Notes: generated by a model not told the origin, from the sequence alone. A stretch of DNA of 64,000 bases from Siphonobacter sp. BAB-5405 (GCF_002872335.1 NZ_NJAG01000045.1:186001-250000); one strand, 5' to 3'. Numbered from the stretch's first letter, positions 46,988 through 56,172 are shown. Numbers and translations: made by a program.

Positions 46988-47478
46988 ACGTTTAAGATTA
47001 AAAAATAACTAAACCCAAAGGTACACACGACAAGCTTCGTCTGTACGCAGCGGGTGATTCAACGAAGCATAGCTAGGCTTGAGACTTACGCTTGCTCTCC
47101 CTCGTACAAACGAACTATTTCTGATCCTGCCGTTTTATTTAAGGGTTTTATGAACTTAGTGTAGTAGTTACTCGTTTTACTACTACACTAGCGAATTTCC
47201 AAACGAGAAAAGGGGCTAGTAGTATATTGCCTTTAATGGCCTATTGCGTTCTTACACTGCTTCGGCTTGGGTTGGCAACCTGACTCGCTTCGGTTAATCC
47301 AAGATCTTTATCTCCCTTCATGGATACTGGTGTACTGGTTCAAAGGATTCAGCACCGTTACCTCTTACGATCTATTTAATGTACCTAACCTCCGCTTAAA
47401 CTTTGCATGCGGATGAATTACCTGATTTACTAAGACATCAGATCCCTTTCATCGAAAGGTTAGGCTAATGCTATCCTT
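46988..47478. other. 490-bp intergenic region with one strong hairpin, no gene seen
   Basis: Between the GNAT and desaturase genes. TAGTGTAGTAGT and ACTACTACACTA at 47157-47190 are perfect 12-bp arms around a 10-nt loop, with GGGGCTAGTAGTAT nearby repeating part of the arm. No ORF above 40 codons looks gene-like, and no tRNA or known RNA motif was recognised. Could hold a small RNA or long leader. Confidence 0.45.
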
Positions 47479-48561
47479 ATGCAAAACCAGTTAAAATTTA
47501 CCAATACGAATCGTTCGCAATTTTTTGCTACCGTTCGTCAACGCGTGGATACTTACTTTAAAGACAACGGAATTTCACCTCATGCCAATTCAGCCATGTG
47601 GTGGAAAGCGATTTTCTTTCTGGGCGGGTTTTTCCTGCTGTATGGACTCCTGCTTTCCAACCAGTTTAACGTCTGGGTGATGCTGGGCTTTGCAGTGGGG
47701 TTGGGAATGTTTGCGGCTTTTATCGGTTTTAATATTTCACATGATGCTTTGCACGGTGCTTTTTCTTCCAAAAGTTGGGTAAACCGGATCTTAGGGGCCA
47801 GTTTTTATCTGGTCGGAGCAAATCCGTACGTATGGAAGATTACGCATAATATTGTCCATCACACCTATACCAACATTCCCGGCCACGATGAGGATATTGA
47901 AATTGCTCCCGGTCTGATCCGGGTGGATACGGACGAGCCCGTACGGCCCTGGCAACGGTATCAGCACTGGTATGCATTTGCTTTGTACTCACTGGCGTCT
48001 TTGTCCTGGGTGTTTCGGAAAGATTATATCAAGTTTTTCAAAAAGCAGATTGGTCACCATGAAAACCAGTCACACCCGAAACGCGAATACGTCAAGCTGT
48101 TTGCTGCCAAGCTGGCGTACTATTTCCTGTTCCTGATTTTACCCTATCTGGTTCTTGAGCTGAGCTGGTGGCAAATTGGTATTGGCTTTCTGGTTATGCA
48201 TCTGGTTGAAGGAATCGTGCTGGGCTTAGTCTTTCAGTTAGCCCACGTTGTGGAAGGTACATCCTTCCCCGTTCCTTCAGACAAAGGAGCGATTGAAGAG
48301 GCCTGGGCCATTCACCAGTTACGCACCACGGCGAATTTTGCTCCACGTTCGGCGGTGGCTGCCTTTTTCTGCGGTGGCCTGAACCGTCAGATTGAACACC
48401 ATTTGTTCCCGAAAGTGTGTCACATTCATTATCCGGCTCTTACTCATCTGGTTAAGCAAACGGCCGCAGATTTTGACCTGCCGTATCTGGAAAATCGAAG
48501 CTTCTTTTCGGCCTTGCACTCCCATTACCGTTTACTAAAACTACTAGGGCGTCCGGCCTGA
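47479..48561 (+). CDS. Fatty acid desaturase, front-end (delta-6-like) type
   Basis: 360 residues with about four membrane segments. Three histidine boxes: HDALHG at 88-93 (HxxxH), HNIVHH at 123-128 (H-x3-HH), and QIEHH near residue 310, where Gln replaces the first His, a mark of front-end acyl desaturases. There is no cytochrome b5 domain. It introduces a double bond into an acyl chain using electrons from a ferredoxin or b5. Common in Bacteroidota, often cold-induced. Its own operon partner is not evident. Confidence 0.93.
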   Translation: MQNQLKFTNTNRSQFFATVRQRVDTYFKDNGISPHANSAMWWKAIFFLGGFFLLYGLLLSNQFNVWVMLGFAVGLGMFAAFIGFNISHDALHGAFSSKSWVNRILGASFYLVGANPYVWKITHNIVHHTYTNIPGHDEDIEIAPGLIRVDTDEPVRPWQRYQHWYAFALYSLASLSWVFRKDYIKFFKKQIGHHENQSHPKREYVKLFAAKLAYYFLFLILPYLVLELSWWQIGIGFLVMHLVEGIVLGLVFQLAHVVEGTSFPVPSDKGAIEEAWAIHQLRTTANFAPRSAVAAFFCGGLNRQIEHHLFPKVCHIHYPALTHLVKQTAADFDLPYLENRSFFSALHSHYRLLKLLGRPA

Positions 48562-48625
48562 TCCCGTACCAGCGGAAGCCTGACCCTGCCGTAGGGATTT
48601 TTTGCTCACCTATAAATGAAAAACC

Positions 48626-48760
48626 ATGTTACAAATCGCCCAGTCCGTAGGTTGTGTTGTTGCTTATCTGCTTGTAAAGATGGATTGGAATAGTCTTCGC
48701 GAGCGTACATTCCGACCCGTACTCATTCCGGATCGCATCCGGATGAGCTGGAATAAATAG
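48626..48760 (+). CDS. Possible 44-residue protein
   Basis: ATG at 48626, stop TAG at 48758-48760. The reading starts MLQIAQSVGCVVAYLLVK, a short hydrophobic run, then a basic tail (RERTFRPVLIPDRIRMSW). It lies 64 bp after the desaturase and ends about 20 bp before a terminator, so it may be the last piece of the same mRNA. No family recognised; it could be by chance. Confidence 0.35.
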   Translation: MLQIAQSVGCVVAYLLVKMDWNSLRERTFRPVLIPDRIRMSWNK

Positions 48761-48778
48761 CAGCTATAGTCGCGTAAT

Positions 48779-48828
48779 GTCCCGGTTCGTGCAGGAGTAA
48801 CCTCTTGTACGGACCGGGATTATTTTTT
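48779..48828 (+). terminator. Terminator after the desaturase region
   Basis: CCCGGTTCGT and ACGGACCGGG form a stem of about 10 bp with one mismatch around an 18-nt loop, followed by ATTATTTTTTG. Confidence 0.82.
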
Positions 48829-48958
48829 GCCCGAAAACCAGAACGCCGTAGCTGGGCATAGGCCAATAAAAAGCCCACGTGGCGTTTTTTTACTACCTTG
48901 CTTTTTTTTTGAGTTCAATCGTGTTCCAGGGCGGGTATGGAAGAAACCCACAGAAGGG

Positions 48959-50044
48959 ATGAGTAGAAAAATTTTAGTTACCGCCGATCAGATTGCTACA
49001 TCGAGCACAGGTTTGTATCATTTTGCCTTCGAACTGATTAAACAGCTTCAGGTACATCAGACCGACGAGCTGGATTTACAATACCTGATCCCCCGGTCAT
49101 TTACGAAAATAAAGCCCTTTGGGGAGGCCCATTACCGAACCCGGGGTGTGCTTACGAATTTGCGGTGGAAGAGTATTCCGGAGTTTGATCTGATACATTT
49201 TACGCAGCAAAATCCGACGCTGCTCAAGCCCCATAAAATCATTGGTCGGAAAATCCTGACCATTCATGATTTAAATTATCGCTACGAATATCCCGTTGAT
49301 TCGGCTCCTTACCGGCATTTTCAGGCTCAAACTCGCCGGTACCTGGATCAGGTGGATGCCATTACCACCATTTCTCAGTACGCGGCCCGTGATATTGCCG
49401 AACACCTGCAGTACCCACTTGATCAGATTCGGGTCATTTATAATGGCGTAAACGTATCGACTATCCCGGCGGAAGAGCTGGCTTGGCACCAGCCCGGTTT
49501 CCGGCCTGAACGCCCTTTTTTATTCACCGTCGGGACGGTGATGGCGAAGAAAAACTTCCATGTTTTGCCAGCCATGCTGGCTAATCTGGACTACGACCTG
49601 ATCATAGCCGGTCGAATCGACGACCATAGTCTGGAGTACTATAAACTGATCAAACGGGAGTGTGAACGCTTTGGGATTGCCCCCGGACGCGTGCATCTGC
49701 TGGGCGAAACGTCAGAGATTGATAAACACTGGTACTACCAGCACTGCAGTGCTTTTGTGTTTCCTTCAATTGCTGAGGGCTTTGGACTGCCGGTTCTCGA
49801 AGCCTTTAGCTACGAAAAGCCCACGTTTTTATCCACGCATACGGCCTTGCCAGAAGTAGGGGGGGAAGCGGCGTACTACTTTGACAGTTTTCACCCCGAT
49901 CGCATGAGTGAAGTAGTGAAGCAGGGACTAACCGATTTTCCGTATTCGAATAAAATTCAACTGGCTCGGGATCGGGTGACTGAATTTTCCTGGGAGAAAG
50001 CTGCTCAGGCGTATCTGGCGTTGTATAAGGAGATACTTCGGTAA
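48959..50044 (+). CDS. Glycosyltransferase, GT-B fold (GT4 family)
   Basis: Start placed at ATG 48959 (MSRKILVTADQIATSSTGLY); the 44 residues upstream in frame cross a terminator hairpin and are not conserved. 361 residues. The C-terminal domain carries the sugar-nucleotide site: KKNFHVLPAMLAN near residue 205, and EGFGLPVLEAFSYEKP near 285 with the E-x7-E motif of GT4. It transfers an activated sugar to a lipid-linked or cell-surface acceptor. No exopolysaccharide cluster accompanies it, and its acceptor cannot be told. Confidence 0.9.
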   Translation: MSRKILVTADQIATSSTGLYHFAFELIKQLQVHQTDELDLQYLIPRSFTKIKPFGEAHYRTRGVLTNLRWKSIPEFDLIHFTQQNPTLLKPHKIIGRKILTIHDLNYRYEYPVDSAPYRHFQAQTRRYLDQVDAITTISQYAARDIAEHLQYPLDQIRVIYNGVNVSTIPAEELAWHQPGFRPERPFLFTVGTVMAKKNFHVLPAMLANLDYDLIIAGRIDDHSLEYYKLIKRECERFGIAPGRVHLLGETSEIDKHWYYQHCSAFVFPSIAEGFGLPVLEAFSYEKPTFLSTHTALPEVGGEAAYYFDSFHPDRMSEVVKQGLTDFPYSNKIQLARDRVTEFSWEKAAQAYLALYKEILR

Positions 50045-50063
50045 TGATTCGCCGGGAGGCTGA

Positions 50064-50189
50064 TTAGATGGCCCGGCGAATCCACACACTCAGATAGTAG
50101 CCCCAGATCAAGGCCAGGATTACAATCACCGCGTAGGTGATAATCCACGCCCAGTTCCAGGAGGACATCTTTTCAAATAGTTTTTTCAT
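50064..50189 (-). CDS. Small single-pass membrane protein
   Basis: Start at ATG 50189 (MKKLFEKMSSWNWAWIITYA) gives 41 residues with one hydrophobic segment (AWIITYAVIVILALIWGYYL) and a basic tail (VWIRRAI). A longer reading to 50372 adds 61 residues that look unlike a gene. It converges on the glycosyltransferase gene with a 19-bp gap. Function unknown; small membrane proteins of this kind are common but rarely annotated. Confidence 0.5.
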   Translation of the reverse strand: MKKLFEKMSSWNWAWIITYAVIVILALIWGYYLSVWIRRAI

Positions 50190-50934
50190 TCGTACATGCA
50201 GCGTAACAAACGTAGCGACAGACGCGACATTCGACCCCGCAATATAAGCCCCGCTTTTTAATGCGAAAGGCCAAAAATTGATTTCTTGGGGCTTTTTCTG
50301 CGATTTCACTGCTTTTGAACGAGATAGGTAAGGCCTTTTATTACCCGGGAAAACGACCCGAATAGTCGTCAATAACCTGGGGTTTTAGATTAATACTGGT
50401 ACTAAATCTCGTAAAATCAGTCGCTTACTTATCAAAAGAAAGCTTTAGCGATCTAAAGATTAGGTTTGTAATAAAAAAGCTAGCTATTTGGTGGCGTAAA
50501 CACTTTACGTTCGGGGCCCTAGCGGTTTAATAAAGGGTGCCGCGAAACTTTGGTTATAGTAAACCCTAACTGGTCTCTGGTTAGGGTTTATCATTAGGAA
50601 AAGTGTGTAGAAAATAGAAGTAGTAAACCAAAAAAAAACTCCCCCATGAAGCACGAGAGAGTTTTGTGTTCAACCTTCAACCTATCTACTTCAAAAGTAC
50701 AGTCTACAGCCCTTAAACAGCAGTTTATTCTACGAATCGCAGGCTTTTTGCTTCCAATCGTACCTTCTGCTCGTTAAGCGTTTGGAGGGGATTACGAGTG
50801 GCCAGGGGCGGTACGGTTATAACGGGATTATTCCCCCTTTACAACGTCTAAATTCAGCTCTATTTCCCCCGGTTACTTCCCGGTTTAAAACTATTCCGTT
50901 ACCTTGTTATAAAGGTTGGTAAAGAAACCTTTTG
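50190..50934. other. Intergenic region of about 740 bp with two hairpins, no clear gene
   Basis: TAAACCCTAAC and GTTAGGGTTTA (50560-50570, 50580-50590) are perfect 11-bp arms with a 9-nt loop and no T tract. AAAACTC/GAGTTTT (50630-50665) on the minus strand is followed by a T run, as in a terminator. No gene-like ORF was recognised. A small RNA from the minus strand is possible; no transcription evidence is available. Confidence 0.45.
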
Positions 50935-51489
50935 ATGCCTATGAAAGCGTTTCGTTTATGGGGTGGATTACTTCTTTTGCTGGGACTCCTATACGGCGTT
51001 CAATACGTCTATCATCGCTGGCAACGGCCCTGGGCTTACGACTCGGCAACGCCCCGGCTGGTAGGGCACTGGTTCGGACCGTTTAAAGATCCCGATGGCG
51101 TTCCAAAAACACTTGAGCTGGAAATTTTTGAACCAGAAGTGGACTGGTTGTATCGGCGACGCCATCGGAAAAATGATCAAAATTTTAAAGGACTGGCCCG
51201 GGTAAAAAGCCGACTGGGTATGGAACAATACCGCGTTGAAGGGGTCATCCGGAATACAAAGCAGCAGACCCTGAACCGTATTACCTTTTTATTTCAGGAC
51301 GAACAAACCCGGCTGCGTAATAATTTTAATCTGATGACTGCAGAGGAAGGCGGTAACTGGGAATCTGAAGCCCTGACCCTGACGCTTACGTTCCGGTATA
51401 TCACCGAACGTGGAAGTGCCTTCTCCAGCAGCAATGATCTTCGTTATACAACGACGGTTCCGGTCCGTCTGAAACGGATGAACCCGTAA
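50935..51489 (+). CDS. Membrane-anchored protein of unknown function
   Basis: Starts at ATG 50935 or 50941 (MPMKAFRLWGGLLLLLGLLY), about 184 residues. One N-terminal membrane segment, then a soluble part with WFGPFKDPDGVPKTLELEIF and RRRHRKNDQNFKG, mostly beta, ending VRLKRMNP. No family is recognised. It is the last gene before the second cobalamin riboswitch and is on the same strand, separated by 80 bp, but the riboswitch is downstream so they are not linked. Confidence 0.7.
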   Translation: MPMKAFRLWGGLLLLLGLLYGVQYVYHRWQRPWAYDSATPRLVGHWFGPFKDPDGVPKTLELEIFEPEVDWLYRRRHRKNDQNFKGLARVKSRLGMEQYRVEGVIRNTKQQTLNRITFLFQDEQTRLRNNFNLMTAEEGGNWESEALTLTLTFRYITERGSAFSSSNDLRYTTTVPVRLKRMNP

Positions 51490-51567
51490 CCCTGAAGTAA
51501 TATTGAGCGGAAAAAATAGGCTTGGCTCTGTTGAATCCTGCAAATTGTCGTACTTTCGCGGCTCAAT

Positions 51568-51800
51568 TGGTGCCCAGTGGATCACTCATTGGGCTTAAAA
51601 GGGAATCCGGTGTAACTCCGGAGCAGTACCCGCTGCTGTAAGTTCCGAACGAGTCTAGTGTTTTGAGTTTAGAGTGCAAAATAACTCTAAACCCCAAACT
51701 CAAAACTCCCAACGTTTCTCAACGATACAAACCACTGTGCCTTCGAGCATGGGAAGGGGTTGAGAAAGGAACGAGCCAGAAGACCTGCCATTGAAATCAT
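51568..51800 (+). promoter_or_regulatory. Cobalamin riboswitch upstream of the cobalt transporter and BtuB-like receptor
   Basis: Core segments in order: GGTGCC near the 5' end, AAAAGGGAATCCGG with GGTGTAACTCCGGAGC, CCCGCTGCTGTAAG, CCACTG, TGGGAAGG, and the B12 box GAGCCAGAAGACCTGCC (51773-51789). TACTTTCG at 51551-51558 resembles a -7 element just before it. About 125 bp separate the B12 box from the transporter ATG. It would repress cobalt and corrinoid import when B12 is plentiful. Confidence 0.93.
51660..51706. repeat. Palindromic insert inside riboswitch 2
   Basis: Starts GTTTTGAGTTTAG and ends ACTCAAAAC with TAAACCCCAAA inside, the same ends and middle as the 61-bp insert at 7797-7857. 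It lies in the same peripheral region, but in the opposite orientation relative to its riboswitch. Confidence 0.65.
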
Positions 51801-51915
51801 ACCAACGTGCTTTCGGGAAGAAAAGCAGGAGGCTAGCCTAATCGGTGAGGAGACGCTTGCGTCATCCTCTAGCTTTGTTTTCCCGTAAGCAATAGAATCC
51901 ATCCGGGAAAACGAC

Positions 51916-52545
51916 ATGATTCATCCTTTACTGCTCGATTCGTTCGTACTGGGCATTCAGCACTCCTTCGAACCCGACCACCTGGCGGCTGTTTCCGTCC
52001 TGACCAGTGAAAAAAAGAAAGGTCAGCTGTGGCGGGTAGCCTGGCGGTCTTCGCACTGGGCGTTAGGGCACGCTTTTTCACTCATTCTCTTTGCCTGCCT
52101 GATCTTACTGCTTAAATCCCAGCTATCTCTGGAAGTTGCCTCCTGGGTTGAATACGTGGTAGGGCCATTAATGATCTATCTGGGCATTGTTGCCATTCGT
52201 AGAAACTTCAAAAATGACCTGGTACGCCCAACGGATGCATCCAACGCGGCAGCTACGCCATTAAACCGCTCCTTCGGCGTGGGAATGATTCACGGACTGG
52301 CGGGTACCGGAGGGGCCTGTACAGTTGCCCTTACGCTGGCAGCTAAAGACGCTTCTACCGCTGTCTGGATCATCATCATTCAAAGCCTGAGTATTCTGCT
52401 GGCTATGACTGTCTATGGTTGCGTTTTTGCCTTTTCACTACAAAAAGTAGCCCAGCGAACGGAACGTGTGCTTCGCTGGATGAATTATGTCATTGGCTTT
52501 TTTTCGATTGCAGTGGGCATCCTCACGCTAATTGACTCATTCTAG
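51916..52545 (+). CDS. Nickel/cobalt transporter (NiCoT/NicO-type), B12-regulated
   Basis: 209 residues with six predicted membrane segments. The N-terminal metal site is GIQHSFEPDHLAAVSVLTSE, H16-x4-D21-H22, the signature of this transporter class. SSHWALGHAFSLILF and VGMIHGLAGTGGACTVAL give two more family His residues. Location directly behind a cobalamin riboswitch argues for cobalt uptake for B12 synthesis, consistent with cobB-cobN elsewhere in the window. The BtuB-like receptor gene follows on the same strand after 40 bp, so both lie on one transcript. Confidence 0.9.
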   Translation: MIHPLLLDSFVLGIQHSFEPDHLAAVSVLTSEKKKGQLWRVAWRSSHWALGHAFSLILFACLILLLKSQLSLEVASWVEYVVGPLMIYLGIVAIRRNFKNDLVRPTDASNAAATPLNRSFGVGMIHGLAGTGGACTVALTLAAKDASTAVWIIIIQSLSILLAMTVYGCVFAFSLQKVAQRTERVLRWMNYVIGFFSIAVGILTLIDSF

Positions 52546-52585
52546 GTTATTGCTTTCGTATTCGTTTACTCTCTATTACTCATTC

Positions 52586-54727
52586 ATGTTTTCTTCCCCC
52601 CAGAAAAAAGCCCTTTGGGCCAGTATGCTTTTATTGCCTGGACTGGCTTACGCTCAAACACCAGCGGACTCGGTGTACGCCCTTCAACCCATCGTGGTGA
52701 CGGCGACCCGCTCGGAGGCTACCTTAGCCGAGGTGCCCCGCAGTTTACGCGTGATTACCCGTCAGGACATCGCTTTAACTCCCGCCAACGATTTGACGGA
52801 TATTGCCAAGAAAACCGCTGGCGTACACGTCATTCAGTATCCGAACCTTTCTTCGGGTATCGGAATTCGCGGTTTTCGGCCCCAGTTTTCGGGATTGAAT
52901 CAACGCACGCTGTTACTGATTGATGGCCGCCCGGCGGGGGCTACTAACCTTTCGACGATCTCTCTCAATGGCGTTGAACGCATCGAGGTACTGAAAGGCC
53001 CCGCCTCGGCTCTATACGGATCGCAGGCCATGGGCGGCGTAATTAACGTCATCACCCGCCGATCTCAGGGAACGCCTCAGGGATCCGCGTATGTGGAGTA
53101 CGGTAGTTTTAAAACCCTGCAGGCGGGTCTGCAAACGGGTGGCAATCTAACCAAACAGCTGGATTACGATTTGTCCTTTGCCTACTTTCAGCGGGCCAAT
53201 GATTATAAAATCGGGAAGAATAACTGGTTACGCAATGCCTTCGATTTTCGCAATGCGGTCAAACATTACGCTAACCAACCGGATGTGGAGGTCGATGACC
53301 GTACTGGCGATGGTCAAACCCGACCGTATACGCAGCTGAGTTACTATACCGGAGCCTTGCGACTGGGCTATCAACTGAGTTCGAAATGGAGGCTGGACGT
53401 TCGCGGCGAAACCTTTCAGGCCCGAAATGTACAGTCGCCCGGCGATATTGCTTACGGCATCACGGAATCCAGCAGTAAGGACGTCGAGCGGGCCTCGGGT
53501 GAAGTCGCTTTGTCGGGGAATCTGGGGGCCCATCAGCCGAGTCTGAAAGTGTTCACCGCGGATGAATCGAACACGAATTATACCCTCAATGCTTCCGGCA
53601 AACCGGTGGTTCCGTACCGTTCCAACCGTACCGCCAACGCCTGGACGGGCGTACAGGTCAAGGATGTATGGACACTGGGGCAGCATTCCCTGGTCGTAGG
53701 TTACGATTACCTGAAGGCTTCGACCAAAGGCCGTCGCTGGGCAGACTTAACCACGGAACGGGCTCCTACGCAGCCGAATTACGCGTTGATTTCTTCGGCC
53801 TTTTACGCTCAGGCTAATTTGAAATGGGGCAAATTAACGCTTCAACCCGGTCTGCGATTTGATCAGATTACCTTTGATGTACAGACCACGCCCTTGTTGA
53901 CTGCCTACCAGCCGGGTAAAAAGACGAACCCGTTTCTGAGTCCGAGTGTAGCCGCCGGGTACGAGATTCTGGAGAATTTACGGATAAAAGCCAGCGTAGG
54001 ACGAGCCTTTGTTACGCCGGATGCCTACAACGTAGCCGGATACTCCGAAGCTCGTACGACGGCTGGAAAAATTGCGGTGACGAGCGGTAATCCCGATTTG
54101 AAGAATGAAAGCAGCTGGAGTCAGGAAGTAGGGATTTCCTTCGAAAAAAGTGGCTTCTACGCCAATGCCACCTATTTTGCTACGCAGGTGAAAGACCGGA
54201 TTGCCCGACTGGTGACGGCGGTGAACGAACCTGTGGGGAATGGTGATGTCATTGTTTCGCGGACCCGTTTTGTGAATGCTGCCGATTCCGATATGAACGG
54301 TCTGGAAGCCGAAGCGGGGTATGGGAAGGAAGGCGTCTGGAAGGTATACGCCAATCTGACGTCCATGTTTGAAGCCAAAGAAGTCATTGTAGGTACCGAT
54401 GATTCACGTACCAGCCGTGATATTGCCAACGTAGCCCGGAATCTGGTTTCTTATGGGGCGGAGTATAGTCCGATCAACAATGTTCGTCTGCGACTGACCG
54501 GACGTTACGTAGGCTCCCGCAAGGACATTGACTATACCGATGCCGCCAATCCGGAGATCACGTACGCTCCCTTCATGGTACTCGATGCCGTAGCCGTGTA
54601 TTCGTTCCAGCAGAAACATCGACTGACCCTGTCCGTTTCGAACCTGACAGACGAAAATTACTACGAAAAACGGGGGTATAACTTACCGGGCCGTACGGTT
54701 TCATTACGGTACACGCTGGCGTTCTAA
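52586..54727 (+). CDS. TonB-dependent outer membrane receptor, probably for corrinoids or cobalt chelates (BtuB-like)
   Basis: Start placed at ATG 52586 (MFSSPQKKALWASMLLLPGL), a signal peptide. About 713 residues. A TonB-box-like PIVVTATRSEATLAEV leads, then the plug (VRVIT-like SLRVITRQDI, GIRGFRPQFSG, LLLIDGRPAG, VLKGPASALYGSQAMGGVIN) and a 22-strand barrel ending VSLRYTLAF. There is no STN domain and no SusD partner, unlike the SusC genes here. Riboswitch control and the cobalt transporter next door make a vitamin B12 or corrinoid substrate likely; that is inference from context. Confidence 0.93.
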   Translation: MFSSPQKKALWASMLLLPGLAYAQTPADSVYALQPIVVTATRSEATLAEVPRSLRVITRQDIALTPANDLTDIAKKTAGVHVIQYPNLSSGIGIRGFRPQFSGLNQRTLLLIDGRPAGATNLSTISLNGVERIEVLKGPASALYGSQAMGGVINVITRRSQGTPQGSAYVEYGSFKTLQAGLQTGGNLTKQLDYDLSFAYFQRANDYKIGKNNWLRNAFDFRNAVKHYANQPDVEVDDRTGDGQTRPYTQLSYYTGALRLGYQLSSKWRLDVRGETFQARNVQSPGDIAYGITESSSKDVERASGEVALSGNLGAHQPSLKVFTADESNTNYTLNASGKPVVPYRSNRTANAWTGVQVKDVWTLGQHSLVVGYDYLKASTKGRRWADLTTERAPTQPNYALISSAFYAQANLKWGKLTLQPGLRFDQITFDVQTTPLLTAYQPGKKTNPFLSPSVAAGYEILENLRIKASVGRAFVTPDAYNVAGYSEARTTAGKIAVTSGNPDLKNESSWSQEVGISFEKSGFYANATYFATQVKDRIARLVTAVNEPVGNGDVIVSRTRFVNAADSDMNGLEAEAGYGKEGVWKVYANLTSMFEAKEVIVGTDDSRTSRDIANVARNLVSYGAEYSPINNVRLRLTGRYVGSRKDIDYTDAANPEITYAPFMVLDAVAVYSFQQKHRLTLSVSNLTDENYYEKRGYNLPGRTVSLRYTLAF

Positions 54728-54752
54728 GCAACGGTAAAACCTTGATTACTAC

Positions 54753-54792
54753 AAATCCCTCAACCGGTAACTAACGGGTTGAGGGATTTTTG
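54753..54792 (+). terminator. Rho-independent terminator of the cobalt/BtuB operon
   Basis: AAATCCCTCAACC and GGGTTGAGGGATTTTTG form a 12-13 bp stem around a 10-nt loop, 26 bp after the receptor stop. Confidence 0.92.
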
Positions 54793-55191
54793 TTGAACCA
54801 CTAATAACTTTAGGAGCAAGGCCTGTCGGGCCCTTCTGCCCAGGTGGCCGGCTCTTATGTTTTTAATGAAATCTTTTGTATAGCCTCCAGCGATGCCTGT
54901 TTTAACGTATCAGAAAGGAATGTTGTTCTAAAACGTTTTATGGTTCAGTAGGCAGATCAGATTGCTGAAATAAAGAGATACTTTTTAGGGATTGAGCCGG
55001 ATCAGCAATTTAGGTAGGCGACTCGTTATTAACAGGGGAAGGCATTTCCGACTAGTTTTGTTGAATTCCCGTTTATTTCTCTGGCGTAAAGAAGACTGAC
55101 AGTGAAAAAATGCCTGAAAACCTATAGTACAGTTAATGCACTCTCTCAGAATCAGTATAATCGTTACGAACCAACCTAAGCGTCTATCCCC
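54793..55191. other. Intergenic region without recognised content
   Basis: About 400 bp from the terminator to the AraC-family start. A GGCCTGTCGGGCCC stretch is GC-rich, the rest AT-rich. No ORF of note and no RNA motif was seen; the AraC promoter should be here. Confidence 0.4.
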
Positions 55192-56172
55192 GTGATCTTC
55201 AGTTTTACCGCTACCCCCGATTTTGATTTCATGACGTACTTTGCCCGTCATATTCAGGCAACGGTACAGAACGGCTTATTAATCATTCCGGATAATCTGG
55301 GGCAGGGGTCAATCCGGAAATTAGCCTTCGGGGCCGACTTTAAAATTACCATTCACCAGTATTTGTTAAAGGAAGATTTAGTCATCCACCGGAATACCTC
55401 CGGCCAGGGAAATGACTTGATTACCGTCTTTTTTTACAACAACGAGCAGGCATTGGAAATCGCTTATAATGAGGATACTCAGGTACTGTTTTCGCAGCGG
55501 GACGAATCAGCGATCCAGGTGACGTCGAATGATCTTAGCTCAACGATCCGCTTTCCGGCCCATCAGCAGATTCATTACGTAGTCGTGGCCATTACGCCGC
55601 CTCGTTTGCATGGATTATTAGCCGTCAGCGAGCCCAACCCGGTACTACAAACCATTACGGGCAGCAGCAATTCTTTTCTGTTTTTCGAACGTATGACCGC
55701 TGAAACCAAGTTACTACTGAAGACTATGGCCGCGGTGGACATGGAGGATCACCTCAGTAACTTTTACGTACAGATCAAAGCACAGGAATTGCTGTATCAG
55801 GTGTTCCATACTTTGTCATTACGCGAGAACGCCACCTACCAAACCATCAATAGCGTGGATGCGGAAAGACTCCTGCAGATCCGCTATGAGATTATCAATG
55901 ATTTGAGTGTACCGCCCGTCATTCGTGACCTGGCTCAGGGGGCGGCCATGAGCGAAACCAAGCTAAAACAGCTTTTCAAGCAAACCTTTGGTACAACCAT
56001 TTACAATTATTACCAGCAAGCCCGGATGGAAGAGGCGGCCTTTCTGCTCAAACAGGGCAGACATTCCGTAGGCGAGGTGGGATACAGGCTGGGTTTTTCC
56101 AATTTGAGCCACTTCAGTCGGCTGTTTGAAAAGCATTACGGCCTCAATCCAAAGCGATACTCATATTCCTGA
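55192..56172 (+). CDS. AraC family transcriptional regulator
   Basis: 326 residues. The start is GTG 55192 or ATG 55231 (MTYFARHIQATVQNG). The N-terminal 210 residues are a ligand-binding domain with no recognised motif. The C-terminal 105 residues are the AraC double helix-turn-helix: DLAQGAAMSETKLKQLFKQT and VGEVGYRLGFSNLSHFSRLF followed by KHYGLNPKRY, the family's signature. It converges on the cupin gene with a 6-bp gap, so the two share a 3' end, not a promoter. Confidence 0.9.
   Translation: MIFSFTATPDFDFMTYFARHIQATVQNGLLIIPDNLGQGSIRKLAFGADFKITIHQYLLKEDLVIHRNTSGQGNDLITVFFYNNEQALEIAYNEDTQVLFSQRDESAIQVTSNDLSSTIRFPAHQQIHYVVVAITPPRLHGLLAVSEPNPVLQTITGSSNSFLFFERMTAETKLLLKTMAAVDMEDHLSNFYVQIKAQELLYQVFHTLSLRENATYQTINSVDAERLLQIRYEIINDLSVPPVIRDLAQGAAMSETKLKQLFKQTFGTTIYNYYQQARMEEAAFLLKQGRHSVGEVGYRLGFSNLSHFSRLFEKHYGLNPKRYSYS

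Noticed and set aside
50560-50590. Telomere-like TTAGGG/CCCTAA units.
   Set aside because: Only one unit per arm, in a perfect hairpin. It is a simple inverted repeat, not a repeat array.
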